Below are positions 18,752 to 29,115 of a DNA stretch of 64,000 nucleotides, one piece after another. The stretch lies in NCBI RefSeq assembly GCF_016599855.1, contig NZ_CP067041.1, forward strand, positions 1,674,001 through 1,738,000. The letters are read 5' to 3'. Each line of letters opens with the position of its first letter. The first letter of the stretch is position 1. The position numbers were made by a program, and so were the translations under genes. A model generated the notes under the pieces. The model made no database searches. It saw only the letters and a list, made by a program, of their open reading frames with translations, and was not told the origin of the DNA. Origin of the DNA: Bradyrhizobium diazoefficiens (GTDB lineage: Bacteria; Pseudomonadota; Alphaproteobacteria; Rhizobiales; Xanthobacteraceae).

Positions 18752-19271
18752 TGAGGAATCTCCATTGAATTGGCGGCTCAGTGAAATGAGCTGTTCGGGA
18801 TTTAGATGACGAGGTGATCAGGCGGCGCGTTTTTGCCGGTACGTTCATGACCTCAATGCCGCATCAAAGACTTGGGCGTCGTCTCAAAGGCACAAATCAG
18901 TTGTACGCAATCGGTGTTTACCGCTTGGGTGCCGTAGGAATCCGCAGCCCGGCGAGCGCCCAAGTCCGCTTTCGTGAGGAGAGCACCAAACCGTGGCAGG
19001 CACCCGTTGGTTGCGGGTGCCATGCAGATTGACGCGTGTCGACTACAAGATCCGGTAGGTGCCAAGGCAAATTCGAGGCCCTACACGTCCGGCCGTGTTG
19101 CCCTGACGTCATCGAGCAAACAGTGGTGAACGCCTAGGGCGGGAAGCTAAGAAACGACCAAAGGGCACCACTATGTCTGGCCGATACCGGGGGGTGACCA
19201 ATCCATACCCGCAATCAAGATCATCGGCGTTCTGATTTGAGGCCCCAGAAGGCGATGAATGGGGGACGCGT
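18752..19271. other. Divergent intergenic region between speD and NRPS
   Basis: About 520 bp without a convincing gene. It must hold the promoters of both speD and the NRPS operon. I see no nod box, tts box or clear -24/-12 element here. Confidence 0.4.
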
Positions 19272-22200
19272 TTGCCTAGCCGAGATCTATCCGAAAGAAA
19301 TCCGTATGTGGAACGTCAAGCGATCGAGGCGACCACGTCGATCGATCGCATTGCAAGATCGGATCCGGAGAGAATTGCGCTGAGGAGCGGCGCAGACGAA
19401 CTCACTTACGAGGCGCTGCGACTAAGATCGGATGCCCTCGCAAGGAGCCTGCGAGAGCATGGCGGTCGGGGCGCTGTCGTCGGGTATTGGGGTGAGCGCG
19501 GCGTCGACTGGGCGACGGCGGTCGTCGCAATTTTGAAGGCCGGATCAACGTACCTACCGCTCGATCCATCGTTACCGGCTTCACGTACATCGTTCATAAT
19601 TGAGCAGAGTCGCTGTGCCCTGATTATTGGTCCCGAGCAGCAGCATTCGCTCAGCCTGTTGCAGTCGAGCAGCAAAGGCACCATCCAATTCATGCCGATA
19701 GAGGCGGAGCTGCGTGACGGCCAGCCGTCGTCCTTCGTGCCATCATCCAGCGCGGATGGACATGCCTACGTTCTGTTTACGTCTGGTTCGACGGGCGAGC
19801 CTAAGGGCGCAATGATTACGCGCGCAGCCCTGAACAATCATTTGGCGGCAAAAATCGATGCCCTGACCCTCACTCAAACGGATTGCATTGCCGAGACGGC
19901 ATCGCACTGTTTTGACATCTCGCTGTGGCAGCTTCTGGCAGGGCTTTGCGTCGGCGCCAGTATCGCGATCATTGATGATGCGACACTGAAATCGCCAGTA
20001 TCTCTTCTCAAAGCAATTCAAGGGTACGGCGTGACGGTTGCTCAATTCGTCCCGTCAATGCTTGCAGTATTTGTTGAATATCTGCAGCGCGTTGCGGCGG
20101 CTGAGCGAGCTCTGGACGGTTTGCGGATTATTTCCACGGTTGGAGAACCCCTAACACCCGGGCTGGCGCGCGCCTGGCTTACCCTATATCCACAGATCCC
20201 CATTCTAAACCACTACGGGCCGACCGAGTGCGCCGACGGCGTTACGCACAATCTGGTTTCCGTACCTCCCGCGGTGACCGACACCTATGTGCCGATCGGC
20301 AAGCCGATTGCGAACCTTCAGGTCTATATCACCGATGGATCTCGTCTGTGCGATACGGGAGAGGTCGGCGAAATCTGCGTTAGCGGTGTTGGTGTCGCCA
20401 CTGGTTACGTCAATGACCACATCCGCACCAAGGATGCCTTTGGGCCAAACCCATTCTCGAACGACCCGCCGTTCGGGCGCCTATACAGGACAGGTGATCT
20501 CGGGCGCGTTCGTTCCGATGGCCTTTTGGAATGTCTTGGTCGACGGGACCGTCAGGTCAAAATCCGCGGGCACAGAATTGAGCTGGGAGAAATCGAGGCG
20601 CGGCTCTCCGCTCATCACCTGGTATGTGGCGCTGTCGCGGTGGCGTCCGCCTGCGCAGGCGTAAAGCTTACGGCGCGAGACATAACCAGTGACGAGGGGG
20701 ACACTGGATCGAGACGAATCGTGGCGTACGTGTCGGCTCCGGCTGAAGTGACGGAAGGCGAGCTTTTGGACTTTCTTGCCGAAACGCTTCCCACCTACAT
20801 GCTCCCAGAAAGGATCATCCACGTCGGCGGTATTCCACGGACCAGAAACGGAAAGGTCGACTTCGCAGCATTGCCGGACCCGACCAGTGTTCGCCCTGCA
20901 ATGCCGACGCCATTCGAGGGGCCACGAACAGAGATTGAAGCCAAGCTGTGTCAAATCTGGTCAGGCATTCTGGGCATTGAGAACATTGGCGTGAATGATC
21001 AGTTCATAAGCCTGGGCGGAGACTCGCTACGGGCAATGCTCATATTGGGCCAATTGCAGACCGAATTCGGAGTGAGAACGGACTTCAGGCTCGTCCTGAA
21101 TGGAACGATACGATCTCTTGCGGCTTCGATCTCGACCCGAGGCGAATCCAAACCCTGCATAGGCCCCGCGTACGGAAAGCTTACGCGATCGCCTCTGACG
21201 CGAGTTCAGGAACACCTATGGTTTCTCTCCCAGCTCGATCCGTCTGCCAAGAACTACATTATTCAAGGCGGCCTGCGAATAAGAGGCATCATCGATCTGG
21301 CCGGGTTCAATCGCGCCTGGACCGATGTCGTTCGCTTCCATCAGGCCCTTTCTGCACGCTTTATCGACGAGGATGGTCCGGTCCAGCTCTTTGATGCTCT
21401 GCAATGTGCAAATCTTGAATTGGCTGATGCATCTCATCTGTCGGCGCAGGAAGCTGAGGAGCTGATCGCAGAGTTGCGGCGAACAGAGCTGAACGGCGGC
21501 TTTGATCTCAGCCAGGGCAATCTGTTTCGCGGGCGCATGATCCGTTTTGGCCCTGACCACCATCTGATACTGATCAGCGCTCACGAAATTATCCTAGATG
21601 CCTGGTCGATCTCTGTTCTGCTCAGAGACCTTCGACAAACGTACCTACATCCTGCGGCGCCTTTGCCAAAGAACCGCGCCTCACTTTCGACCTACGCGGT
21701 CTGGGAAAAGCAGCACGCAACTCCAGAGGCGCTGGCCAACCAACGCAGCTATTGGCGCCGCCAGATTGGTGATGATCCGCCGGTGCTTTCGCTTGGAACA
21801 GGACAGGCGCGGCCGCAGACAAACTCTCACCGCGGCGCCTCGCATGCCGTGCTGCTCGGCAGCGAGTTCTCCAATCGGGTACGGGAGTTTGCGCGCCAAC
21901 ACAGGTGCACCCCGTCGACAACCCTCCTCGCGTGCTTCAAGCTGCTTCTGCGGATGTATAGCGGTCAAGACGACGTTATCGTCGGCATACCGCACGTCGT
22001 ACGGGATCAAGCCGGCAGTGCCGACATTGTCGGCTTTTTCCTGAATATGCTGCCAATCCGCTCCGCGATCGATGTCGGTCAGTCCTTTGCGGTTCATGGC
22101 TTGCGCACCCAGGGCCTGGTCAGCGATGCCATCGCAAATGCGGCATATCCGTTCGGCTGGATGGTAAGGGATAGTCGGCTGTGTCGTGAAGCGGGACGAT

Positions 22201-25200
22201 CGCCGATCTTCCAGGTCATGTTCAACATGTATTCCGAGGCTGCGGAGCCGGCTGGTCAGCATGAGCTCGATCTGACATTCCGCGAATACGACACCGGCTA
22301 TGTAAAATTCGATCTGACCTTGTACGCACAAGATCAGGGCGATGAAATTGCGCTCCAGCTAGCATATGCAGAAGACATATTTTCCAGCGATCTCATCGGC
22401 CGTATGGCTGATAATCTGCGCTGTCTGATTGCAGCCTGCGTCGAGAATCCGCTTGCGCCCCTTAAGGATCTGAGCTGCCTCAGCGCGACGGATGTCGTTA
22501 TGCTGGACTCGCTGGATGGCTCGGCGCAGTCATACTCGACTGAATGTCCACTTGTCGAAGCGTTCGAGCAAATCAGTGCCTCTCATCTTAGCCAGCTGGC
22601 ATATTTTGGTGATTTCGGTGAAATAACATTCGGCGATCTGCGTGAGCGCGTAACAGCAATCAGGTCGCTACTGCAGGCGTCTGACGTCGGCGCTGGCGAC
22701 AGGGTCGCCTTGCTGGTCGACCGGTCGCCTGACGTGGCCGCTGTTATTCTCGCGGCACGAGCCTTGCGGTCCATCGTCGTCCCTGTATCGCCGGATTATC
22801 CACGTGAACGGATCGAACATGTCCTGCGAGATAGTCAGCCAAAGCTTCTGGTTCATGCAAGTGCCATTGACCTTGGTTTTGAGACTCCGTCGATTTCTTT
22901 GTTGGACCTAGAAGGGTACGGCACGTCCGCGCACCATTCCGAGCGCATCGACAAACCATCAGATCAGGGAATTGCGAGCCTTATATACACCTCGTCCTCA
23001 ACCGGAAAGCCGAAGGGGGTCCTTATACCGGAATCGGCAATTCTCAATCGGCTGCACTGGATGTGGCGAAGCGCTCCCTTCGACAATACCGACGTAATGG
23101 TTGTCCAGAAGTCCGCATCACTTGTTGCGTCGGCTTGGGAATACTTCGGGGGGCTTCTGAGAGGCGTGTCCACGCTGATCCTGACCCGGGAGCAGTTGCT
23201 GGATCCAGATCTGCTGTTGAGCACGTTGGCGAGATGTCGCGCAACACATCTATTTGCCTCGCCGTCGCTCCTGACCGGCCTCATTGCTTCCCAAGAACGG
23301 CAGCGGCGCCCCACTTCCCTGCGGCTGGTCACAAGCAGCGCCGAACCGATGCCGTCCTCGCTCCCGGTTCGCTGGCGTGCGCTTTTCCCGGATGTGCCGT
23401 TGTGGAATTTTTATGGTGCTACGGAATGTGCCTCCAATGCCTCAGTCTACAAAACATCGGATTCCGACGACGGCTCGTCGCTCGTCCCAGTTGGGCATCC
23501 AATCGATAACGTCAAACTCTACGTGCTCGATGACAGGTTGAAGAGAGTCCCTGTCGGAGCCGCCGGCGAACTCTGCATCGCGGGACGCTGCGTGAGCGCC
23601 GGCTACTGGCGGGATCCGGAACGGACAGACCGTTGTTTCGTGCCGAATCCTTATGGTGACGGACAATACAGCGTTCTTTATCGAACTGGTGATATCGCAC
23701 GGATCTCAACCAGCGGCCTTCTCGAGATTTGCGGCCGATCCGACAACCAGATCAAAATACGGGGCCATCGCATTGAGCTGGAGGAGGTCGAAAAGGCCCT
23801 TGAATCTCATCCGGCAATCGCAAAGGCCGCGGTCGTCGCGCAAGGCATGGATGACCATCGTCACTTGACCGCGAGCCTGGTTCCCGCGCGGGACGGGCTA
23901 TGCTCTGAGGATATCGTCGCCCATCTGCGCCACACATTGCCGTCCTACATGATTCCCGCCGCCTTTCGTTTGGTTGACAGTATCCCCCTTACGGCGAACG
24001 GAAAGATAGATCGTGCTCACCTGTTGTCCGTTCCTTACCGCGACGTCGGGTTTGGTCTGTCTGCGGAGCCCCGCACGAGGAAGGAGCGTCTTCTTGCCGG
24101 GATCTGGCAGGATCTGCTAGGCGCGAAGTGGGTTGGAATTGATCACAGCTTCTTTGATATCGGCGGAGACTCTCTTCTGAGCGTGCGCTGCGTCACGCTG
24201 GCGCGCGCAGCCGGGCTGAATCTTACTGTTGACCAACTCTATCGAACCCCGACCATTAGGGAATTGGCGGCAGATGGAGCGACGGTTACACCCCATACCG
24301 TCCCTTCCGCGGATGGCTCGTTGCCGGTTATCCCCGCGATCGCATCTTGGAAGCCTCTTGTCGGCTTCGATGAGCACTACAACATAGGCGATCTGTTCTT
24401 TCTGCCCGGCGGGATGCTGGATATCCCGCTGCTGGAGCGCGCCCTTGCCCATGTTATGGATAGGCACGAAGGCCTCAGGCTCCGTATCGCCCGAACCGAC
24501 GATGGCCTACGTCTGACGATTGCAGCTTCGCTGGCCGAACGCCTCGTGGAGGAGGTCAATCTTGTCGGAATGACCAGCCTGCGGCAGCGTAAGGCAATCG
24601 AGAGCATCTCAGCAAGACGTCAACATATTTTTCGTTTTGACGGCCAGGCGCCTCTTCTTAACGTCACAGCCTTCCGCACATCGGAAAGCGGCGATTACTA
24701 TCTGCTCGTCCTGATGCATCATTTCGTTGCGGACGGGATAGGCTATCGACTGTTCCTGGAAGCATTGGATTCGGCCTACGACGCCGTTAGCTCAGGCCAA
24801 GCCGTGAGTAGTCCCGAAAACCTGCAAATGCTCTCTTCATGGTTGAAGCGCCTTGAGCACTACGCGAACAGCGAAGCCCCAGCCGAACTCGAATGCTGGG
24901 AGGGGATCGACTACGATCAGTTCAATTTGGACGTCAGCGACGCCTCATCCGGCGGCGCGAGCTTTTCGGACGTGACCGCTAGAGAGCTGCATTATGCACG
25001 CCTTGAAGGCCGCAAGGATGACGCGAATTGCCGATTCCTTTGGGAAGATCAGGCGAAGCATCATCTGGAGATTGGCAAAGAAGCGACAGCTGATCTCCTC
25101 AATATTGCAGCCAGATCGGCGCATTGTAAGGACATCGACGTATTTCTTGCGGCCATATCCGGCGCCTGTGGACGTGTTCTCGGCAACTATTCGCTCTGGA

Positions 25201-25739
25201 TTGATAGCCTTACCTCGACCCGAGGTCGGCTGTTTGAAGATATTGATCCATCGCAGATCATTGGCCACATCAGCGAACTCGTTCCGCTTTCCTTGAGTCT
25301 CGCCGGAACGGAGTCCCGTCCCGATCGTGCCCATTCAATAAACCGCCAGCGCAATATCCTGCCGCGCAGGGGAATAGGGTTCCGGGCCTTGAAATTCCTA
25401 AACCGAGATCCAGCCGTGCGGAGCCGGATCGATCGTCTGCCCTTACCCAAAATTGGACTGAATTATCGAGCGGGTTTGCAGCGCCATTTTCCGCGCCGCC
25501 TCCTGACCCAGGAGCCGTCTCCAATCTGGATCGGCGAAGACATGGATGAAGCGGCCGCGAGTCACATCTTCTGGTTCGATGTTGGATATCAAGCCGGCGC
25601 TCTACAAATTGAAACAAGGTATGACCCAACCCAGATCGGTTATGAGGTGACTCATAACTTTTGCACCGTGTTGCAGCAGGAGCTGTTGCTGACGATCGAC
25701 GAATTCGAAAGAGCCCGTGACACTGTCATCCATGGATGA
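19272..25739 (+). CDS. Two-module non-ribosomal peptide synthetase, A-T-C-A-T-E
   Basis: A 2155-residue NRPS. A1 (about 20-530) has LFTSGSTGEPKG, NHYGPTE, YRTGDL and NGKVD. T1 has GGDSL at about 581. The C domain (about 640-1070) has AHEIILDA where HHxxxDG is usual, so the second His is kept. A2 (about 1090-1580) has TSSSTGKPKG, FYGATE, YRTGDIA and NGKID. T2 has GGDSL at about 1631. The last domain (about 1675-2150) has MHHFVADG, DIDPSQIIGH, GIGF and IGLNYRAG, matching epimerization domains. There is no thioesterase. It should make a dipeptide with an epimerised second residue, released or passed on in trans. The start is TTG 19272 after GGGGGAC; no in-frame ATG lies just upstream. The next gene is a MATE exporter 39 bases on (or 12, counting its GTG). 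Confidence 0.92.
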   Translation: MPSRDLSERNPYVERQAIEATTSIDRIARSDPERIALRSGADELTYEALRLRSDALARSLREHGGRGAVVGYWGERGVDWATAVVAILKAGSTYLPLDPSLPASRTSFIIEQSRCALIIGPEQQHSLSLLQSSSKGTIQFMPIEAELRDGQPSSFVPSSSADGHAYVLFTSGSTGEPKGAMITRAALNNHLAAKIDALTLTQTDCIAETASHCFDISLWQLLAGLCVGASIAIIDDATLKSPVSLLKAIQGYGVTVAQFVPSMLAVFVEYLQRVAAAERALDGLRIISTVGEPLTPGLARAWLTLYPQIPILNHYGPTECADGVTHNLVSVPPAVTDTYVPIGKPIANLQVYITDGSRLCDTGEVGEICVSGVGVATGYVNDHIRTKDAFGPNPFSNDPPFGRLYRTGDLGRVRSDGLLECLGRRDRQVKIRGHRIELGEIEARLSAHHLVCGAVAVASACAGVKLTARDITSDEGDTGSRRIVAYVSAPAEVTEGELLDFLAETLPTYMLPERIIHVGGIPRTRNGKVDFAALPDPTSVRPAMPTPFEGPRTEIEAKLCQIWSGILGIENIGVNDQFISLGGDSLRAMLILGQLQTEFGVRTDFRLVLNGTIRSLAASISTRGESKPCIGPAYGKLTRSPLTRVQEHLWFLSQLDPSAKNYIIQGGLRIRGIIDLAGFNRAWTDVVRFHQALSARFIDEDGPVQLFDALQCANLELADASHLSAQEAEELIAELRRTELNGGFDLSQGNLFRGRMIRFGPDHHLILISAHEIILDAWSISVLLRDLRQTYLHPAAPLPKNRASLSTYAVWEKQHATPEALANQRSYWRRQIGDDPPVLSLGTGQARPQTNSHRGASHAVLLGSEFSNRVREFARQHRCTPSTTLLACFKLLLRMYSGQDDVIVGIPHVVRDQAGSADIVGFFLNMLPIRSAIDVGQSFAVHGLRTQGLVSDAIANAAYPFGWMVRDSRLCREAGRSPIFQVMFNMYSEAAEPAGQHELDLTFREYDTGYVKFDLTLYAQDQGDEIALQLAYAEDIFSSDLIGRMADNLRCLIAACVENPLAPLKDLSCLSATDVVMLDSLDGSAQSYSTECPLVEAFEQISASHLSQLAYFGDFGEITFGDLRERVTAIRSLLQASDVGAGDRVALLVDRSPDVAAVILAARALRSIVVPVSPDYPRERIEHVLRDSQPKLLVHASAIDLGFETPSISLLDLEGYGTSAHHSERIDKPSDQGIASLIYTSSSTGKPKGVLIPESAILNRLHWMWRSAPFDNTDVMVVQKSASLVASAWEYFGGLLRGVSTLILTREQLLDPDLLLSTLARCRATHLFASPSLLTGLIASQERQRRPTSLRLVTSSAEPMPSSLPVRWRALFPDVPLWNFYGATECASNASVYKTSDSDDGSSLVPVGHPIDNVKLYVLDDRLKRVPVGAAGELCIAGRCVSAGYWRDPERTDRCFVPNPYGDGQYSVLYRTGDIARISTSGLLEICGRSDNQIKIRGHRIELEEVEKALESHPAIAKAAVVAQGMDDHRHLTASLVPARDGLCSEDIVAHLRHTLPSYMIPAAFRLVDSIPLTANGKIDRAHLLSVPYRDVGFGLSAEPRTRKERLLAGIWQDLLGAKWVGIDHSFFDIGGDSLLSVRCVTLARAAGLNLTVDQLYRTPTIRELAADGATVTPHTVPSADGSLPVIPAIASWKPLVGFDEHYNIGDLFFLPGGMLDIPLLERALAHVMDRHEGLRLRIARTDDGLRLTIAASLAERLVEEVNLVGMTSLRQRKAIESISARRQHIFRFDGQAPLLNVTAFRTSESGDYYLLVLMHHFVADGIGYRLFLEALDSAYDAVSSGQAVSSPENLQMLSSWLKRLEHYANSEAPAELECWEGIDYDQFNLDVSDASSGGASFSDVTARELHYARLEGRKDDANCRFLWEDQAKHHLEIGKEATADLLNIAARSAHCKDIDVFLAAISGACGRVLGNYSLWIDSLTSTRGRLFEDIDPSQIIGHISELVPLSLSLAGTESRPDRAHSINRQRNILPRRGIGFRALKFLNRDPAVRSRIDRLPLPKIGLNYRAGLQRHFPRRLLTQEPSPIWIGEDMDEAAASHIFWFDVGYQAGALQIETRYDPTQIGYEVTHNFCTVLQQELLLTIDEFERARDTVIHG

Positions 25740-25778
25740 GCAGGATCGGAAGTGGTCGTCGAAAGCGTTCGAGATGTG

Positions 25779-27149
25779 ATGGCAAACAAGAAGAACATCG
25801 ATCTATCTGATCCAAACCTGTCGGGCCTTATCCTGCGGCTTGCGATTCCGTCTATTGTTGGCCTATCGATCAACGCGCTGCAGCAGGCCGTCAATGCGAT
25901 CTTTGTTGGCGCACTTGGCGCGCAAGCGATCGCAGCTGTCAGCATGACCTTGCCTGTCGTCGTCCTGCTGACGGCAGTCGGTCAGGGAATCGGTGTTGGA
26001 ACAGCCTCGTTCATATCTCGCCATCTTGGTGCTGGTGAGTACCTGGAGGCGAGTAGAGGGGCGAGTACTGCACTGGCCCTGGCCGCTCCGATCGGTATCA
26101 TGCTTACGGTTGTTCTCCTGCTAAACTTGCGACGGATCTTCGTAACGCTCGGGGCAACTCCAACCATCATGCCCGTGGTGCTCGACTATGCGGCGACGCT
26201 TTTGTTCGGGTACACCCTGATGCTTCTAAACATCGTCAACGGCTTCATCGTTAGGGCCGAGGGCAACACACGCTTTAGCATGTGGACGATGATGACCGCC
26301 TTCATACTGAACGCCGTGCTCGATCCGGCCTTCATCTTCTTGCTGGGCCTCGGTGTGCGAGGCGCAGCCCTCGCAACACTGGTATCTCAGATCGCTGCCA
26401 TTGGCCTCTATATTGCGCATTTTTCGAAGCTGCGCGGGATAGTTCTCGTCAAACTGTCTTACATCTCATTGCGAACAAGTCGCATCAGGCAGATCGCGTC
26501 TATTGGAGCGCCTGCGACCATGACAGGCATCTTATCTGCCATTGCGTCTATGCTCTTGTACGGAGCTGCTGCGCCATTCGGGGACGATTGCATCGCGGCG
26601 ATAGGGATAGCTGTGCGATTGCTGACCATCGGCGCACTGCCCATCACCGGCTTTTGTATGGGCTCTCAAGCTGTTCTGGGTTTCGGTTGGGGCGCACGCG
26701 ATCTGCCTCGCGTATTAAAGGCCGCAAAGCTCATGCTTTCCATGAGTGTCGCACTTTCGGCTGCATATTCTGCGGCCGTTGTGAGCTTTGCCCGACCTTT
26801 GGTCAAGCTGTTCAGCAATAGCGAGAACGTCACGGAAATTGCCGTCTTGACCTGTGTCGTCTTCCATCTCTTTTTTTGGCTTTTTGGTATTGAGAGTTTC
26901 GTGACGTCGATGCTTCAGTCCTTCGGGAGAGCACGCCTTAGTGTGGTTGTGTCCTTGGCGAGGCACTGCTATTTCTTCATACCGGCCGTACTGTTGTTAC
27001 CACTAATATCGGGCTTTAACGGACTGTTGGCCAGTCAGGCAACCGCTGAGCTGGGGGCCGGAATGGTCGCAACGCTTGTCATGTTCCAGCAGTTTGCTGA
27101 GCTCAGACGATCGCTCCGACATCCCACCGCGGCAGCGATCGCGAATTGA
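25779..27149 (+). CDS. MATE family efflux transporter
   Basis: A polytopic inner-membrane antiporter of about 456 residues with some 12 predicted helices arranged as two MATE halves: IVGLSINALQQAVNAIFVGA begins the first, and APATMTGILSAIASMLLYGA begins the second. ATG 25779 gives MANKKNIDLS directly ahead of helix 1; GTG 25752 in the same frame is an alternative that would leave only 12 bases after the NRPS stop. Either way the two genes form an operon, and export of the NRPS product or a biosynthetic intermediate is the natural inference. Substrate and coupling ion (Na or H) cannot be read from the sequence. Confidence 0.88.
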   Translation: MANKKNIDLSDPNLSGLILRLAIPSIVGLSINALQQAVNAIFVGALGAQAIAAVSMTLPVVVLLTAVGQGIGVGTASFISRHLGAGEYLEASRGASTALALAAPIGIMLTVVLLLNLRRIFVTLGATPTIMPVVLDYAATLLFGYTLMLLNIVNGFIVRAEGNTRFSMWTMMTAFILNAVLDPAFIFLLGLGVRGAALATLVSQIAAIGLYIAHFSKLRGIVLVKLSYISLRTSRIRQIASIGAPATMTGILSAIASMLLYGAAAPFGDDCIAAIGIAVRLLTIGALPITGFCMGSQAVLGFGWGARDLPRVLKAAKLMLSMSVALSAAYSAAVVSFARPLVKLFSNSENVTEIAVLTCVVFHLFFWLFGIESFVTSMLQSFGRARLSVVVSLARHCYFFIPAVLLLPLISGFNGLLASQATAELGAGMVATLVMFQQFAELRRSLRHPTAAAIAN

Positions 27150-27738
27150 ATTGACCTCGAACATCAGCGAGGCCTCGGCATTGAGTCTACAACCCGGAAA
27201 GGTGTTGCGCTCCTGGGAATGACTAAGGTGGTGTGCAGAGCCATGCAGCTATAGTGGTAGCGCTTGGCTTGCCCGAAGCTCATGCAAGCGGGCCCGGCTT
27301 CTTGAGCGGTGCTAGGGAGCCAAAGGATAGAGCCGAGTACCAGCCCCGCCGTGCTCATCGCGCGTCTAATTCGCGCCCGGCACATGGACCAGTGCAATGG
27401 TATGCTCAACAGGGCCAGCTCTCACCGAGACACGCTTGCGCCCCACAACGTCCAACAGTGCAAGCTGCGTCAACCCTGGCGGCCGATGATCTTGATGCGT
27501 CGTTGTCGGTGCGTTCCTTGCTGATCTCGAGACGAAGCAAGGCGTTAGCGCGTTAAAACGCGCAACTCGAGTTTGGCGGCGCCTTGCTCTCTGCCGGCTC
27601 TTGTCTTTTGAGGAGCAAGCTCATGGGCTCCTGCGGGGCCTGGCGGCACCAGACAGGGGACCACAATCCGTACATCGCCTGACTTGGCCCGAAATTGAAA
27701 GCAGCCTCGCTGGCAACGATCTGGTAAGTTCGCGCCCG
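27150..27738. other. Gene-free stretch after the NRPS operon
   Basis: No gene, IS end, or strong terminator is recognised. Open frames on the + strand lack coding-like composition. Confidence 0.4.
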
Positions 27739-28149
27739 TCAGGTCTGCTCATCATTTTTGGTGGAAGTCGGCTCTGAAGAGTTGCCGTGGCGTCCGTCAG
27801 GAATACGCGAGTTAGGCGATCCGGGCGGTTGATCGGCTGCTGGAAAGTCATCCCCCGTTCCCACCTTTGAGTGGCGCTTGCGAACAAATGCCTTGAGCTC
27901 GTCGTAGGCGTCAAGCAGGGGCGGCGTCAGAGAAAAGAATGCACCAACACCAAGTACGATGATGGCATGACGGAGCGAAACGCTGTCGTCCTCATCAAGG
28001 TGGTAACCGCGTCTGATGAAGACGGGCGACCGGCAGCTGAATCCCTTCCGACCATTCGACCTGCGCGGTTGGCGCGGCGGGATCATGATCACGACGAACA
28101 AGACATTTACTAACAGCCATATGCCGAGAACAATGAAAAGCGTTTGCAT
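27739..28149 (-). CDS. Hypothetical protein with two membrane segments
   Basis: About 136 residues. The N-terminus is a strong hydrophobic segment (LFIVLGIWLLVNVLFVVIM), then an Arg-rich stretch (PPRQPRRSNGRKG), and a second hydrophobic segment (AIIVLGVGAFFSLTPPLLDA), then a charged, Ser/Asn-rich soluble tail. I chose Met 28149 because it begins the first membrane helix; Met 28179 would add 10 residues. I recognise no family. The topology would place the Arg-rich loop in the cytoplasm. It is transcribed towards the NRPS operon. Confidence 0.45.
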   Translation of the reverse strand: MQTLFIVLGIWLLVNVLFVVIMIPPRQPRRSNGRKGFSCRSPVFIRRGYHLDEDDSVSLRHAIIVLGVGAFFSLTPPLLDAYDELKAFVRKRHSKVGTGDDFPAADQPPGSPNSRIPDGRHGNSSEPTSTKNDEQT

Positions 28150-28179
28150 CTTGGGCCATTCCGTACTGATCAGTGACAT

Positions 28180-29003
28180 AGACGAAGTGCTGTTCTGACG
28201 AGCTGCCGAGCAGCTGACGAACTCATCTTCAGGGGTTCATAACGAGTGACGGCAATCGCAGCCAAATTCCGCCCTTGCTGTCGCGCCGCGGAAGAGCCGA
28301 CGATCATCAGAAAAGGTTTGCAAGCGCCAAGTCGATGGTTTGTCAATATGATCTCGGATGTCCTATTAACCAAAGCAGCCGCCCGATCGGCGGCCAGCGC
28401 ATGGTGGTGGCTTGGCCGCTTGCGGAATGCTCTGGCACCAGCACAGAGTCTTGCGAAGCAGGCTGGACGGTCTGAGAGGTTCATAATTGTCATCACGCAT
28501 CAGGAAGCTGCCGACGGTCGGACGCGGTCCGTCGCCTACCAGTATGACGATACAAGCTTACGCTACGTGCGATTCAAGTCCCCTCGGGATCCGCTCTCAA
28601 AAACATGTTGAAACTGTTCGGCCCTAGAAGGGCCACTCGAACAGAGGCCCGGCCAACGCCCTAAGAGGGTTCAACTCTGTTGGCTTTGGGGTCCTCAGAC
28701 GTGGTTCCGCTAATCTGGTGAGTGCATGCTCGTTGGGCATTTGGCAGGGAACGAGAGTCACCCGGTCGATCGACATAAGTATGCTCACGCGATCGGCGCG
28801 GGGCTCCTAGGAGTCCGGAGCCGCGTCTCCCGTCTCTCGTGTGCATATGGAATTAGCCGGCTATGGCAGACGAAATCGAACCGGAAAATGACAGGACTGC
28901 GTCAGACGTGCCATCTTGCAGAGAGTTGGTGACCCCAAATACCGCGGGCGCCAATCAACGAAGCGGCCCCATGGGGCCTAGCCGTTAGCTTAAGCAAACC
29001 AAT
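28180..29003. other. Gene-poor stretch
   Basis: A weak + frame (28246-28611) has some coding-like sequence (EAADGRTRSVAYQYDD near its end) but starts with GTG without a ribosome binding site and is not recognised. A short GGCCCT/AGGGCC hairpin near 28620 lacks a T run. Otherwise nothing is seen. Confidence 0.3.
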
Positions 29004-29038
29004 GCGTGCTTTCGGCCTTGAACTGCCCGAAAGCACGC
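29004..29038 (-). terminator. Strong hairpin downstream of outer-membrane protein gene
   Basis: A perfect 12-bp inverted repeat (GCGTGCTTTCGG and CCGAAAGCACGC) with an 11-base loop, lying about 80 bp after the stop of the outer-membrane protein gene. No T run follows, so it may act as an mRNA 3'-end stabiliser or a Rho-independent-like terminator of low efficiency. Confidence 0.45.
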
Positions 29039-29115
29039 AGCGTCATTCTCGGGTCTCGGCCCGACTCGAGCCCAGGATCCGCGATTTCGAAGCTTGGAAC
29101 GGAGAGCGGGCAGTT

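Noticed and set aside
28565..28590. Possible tRNA T-arm (GATTCAAGTCCC)
   Set aside because: No acceptor, D-arm or anticodon arm can be folded around it.
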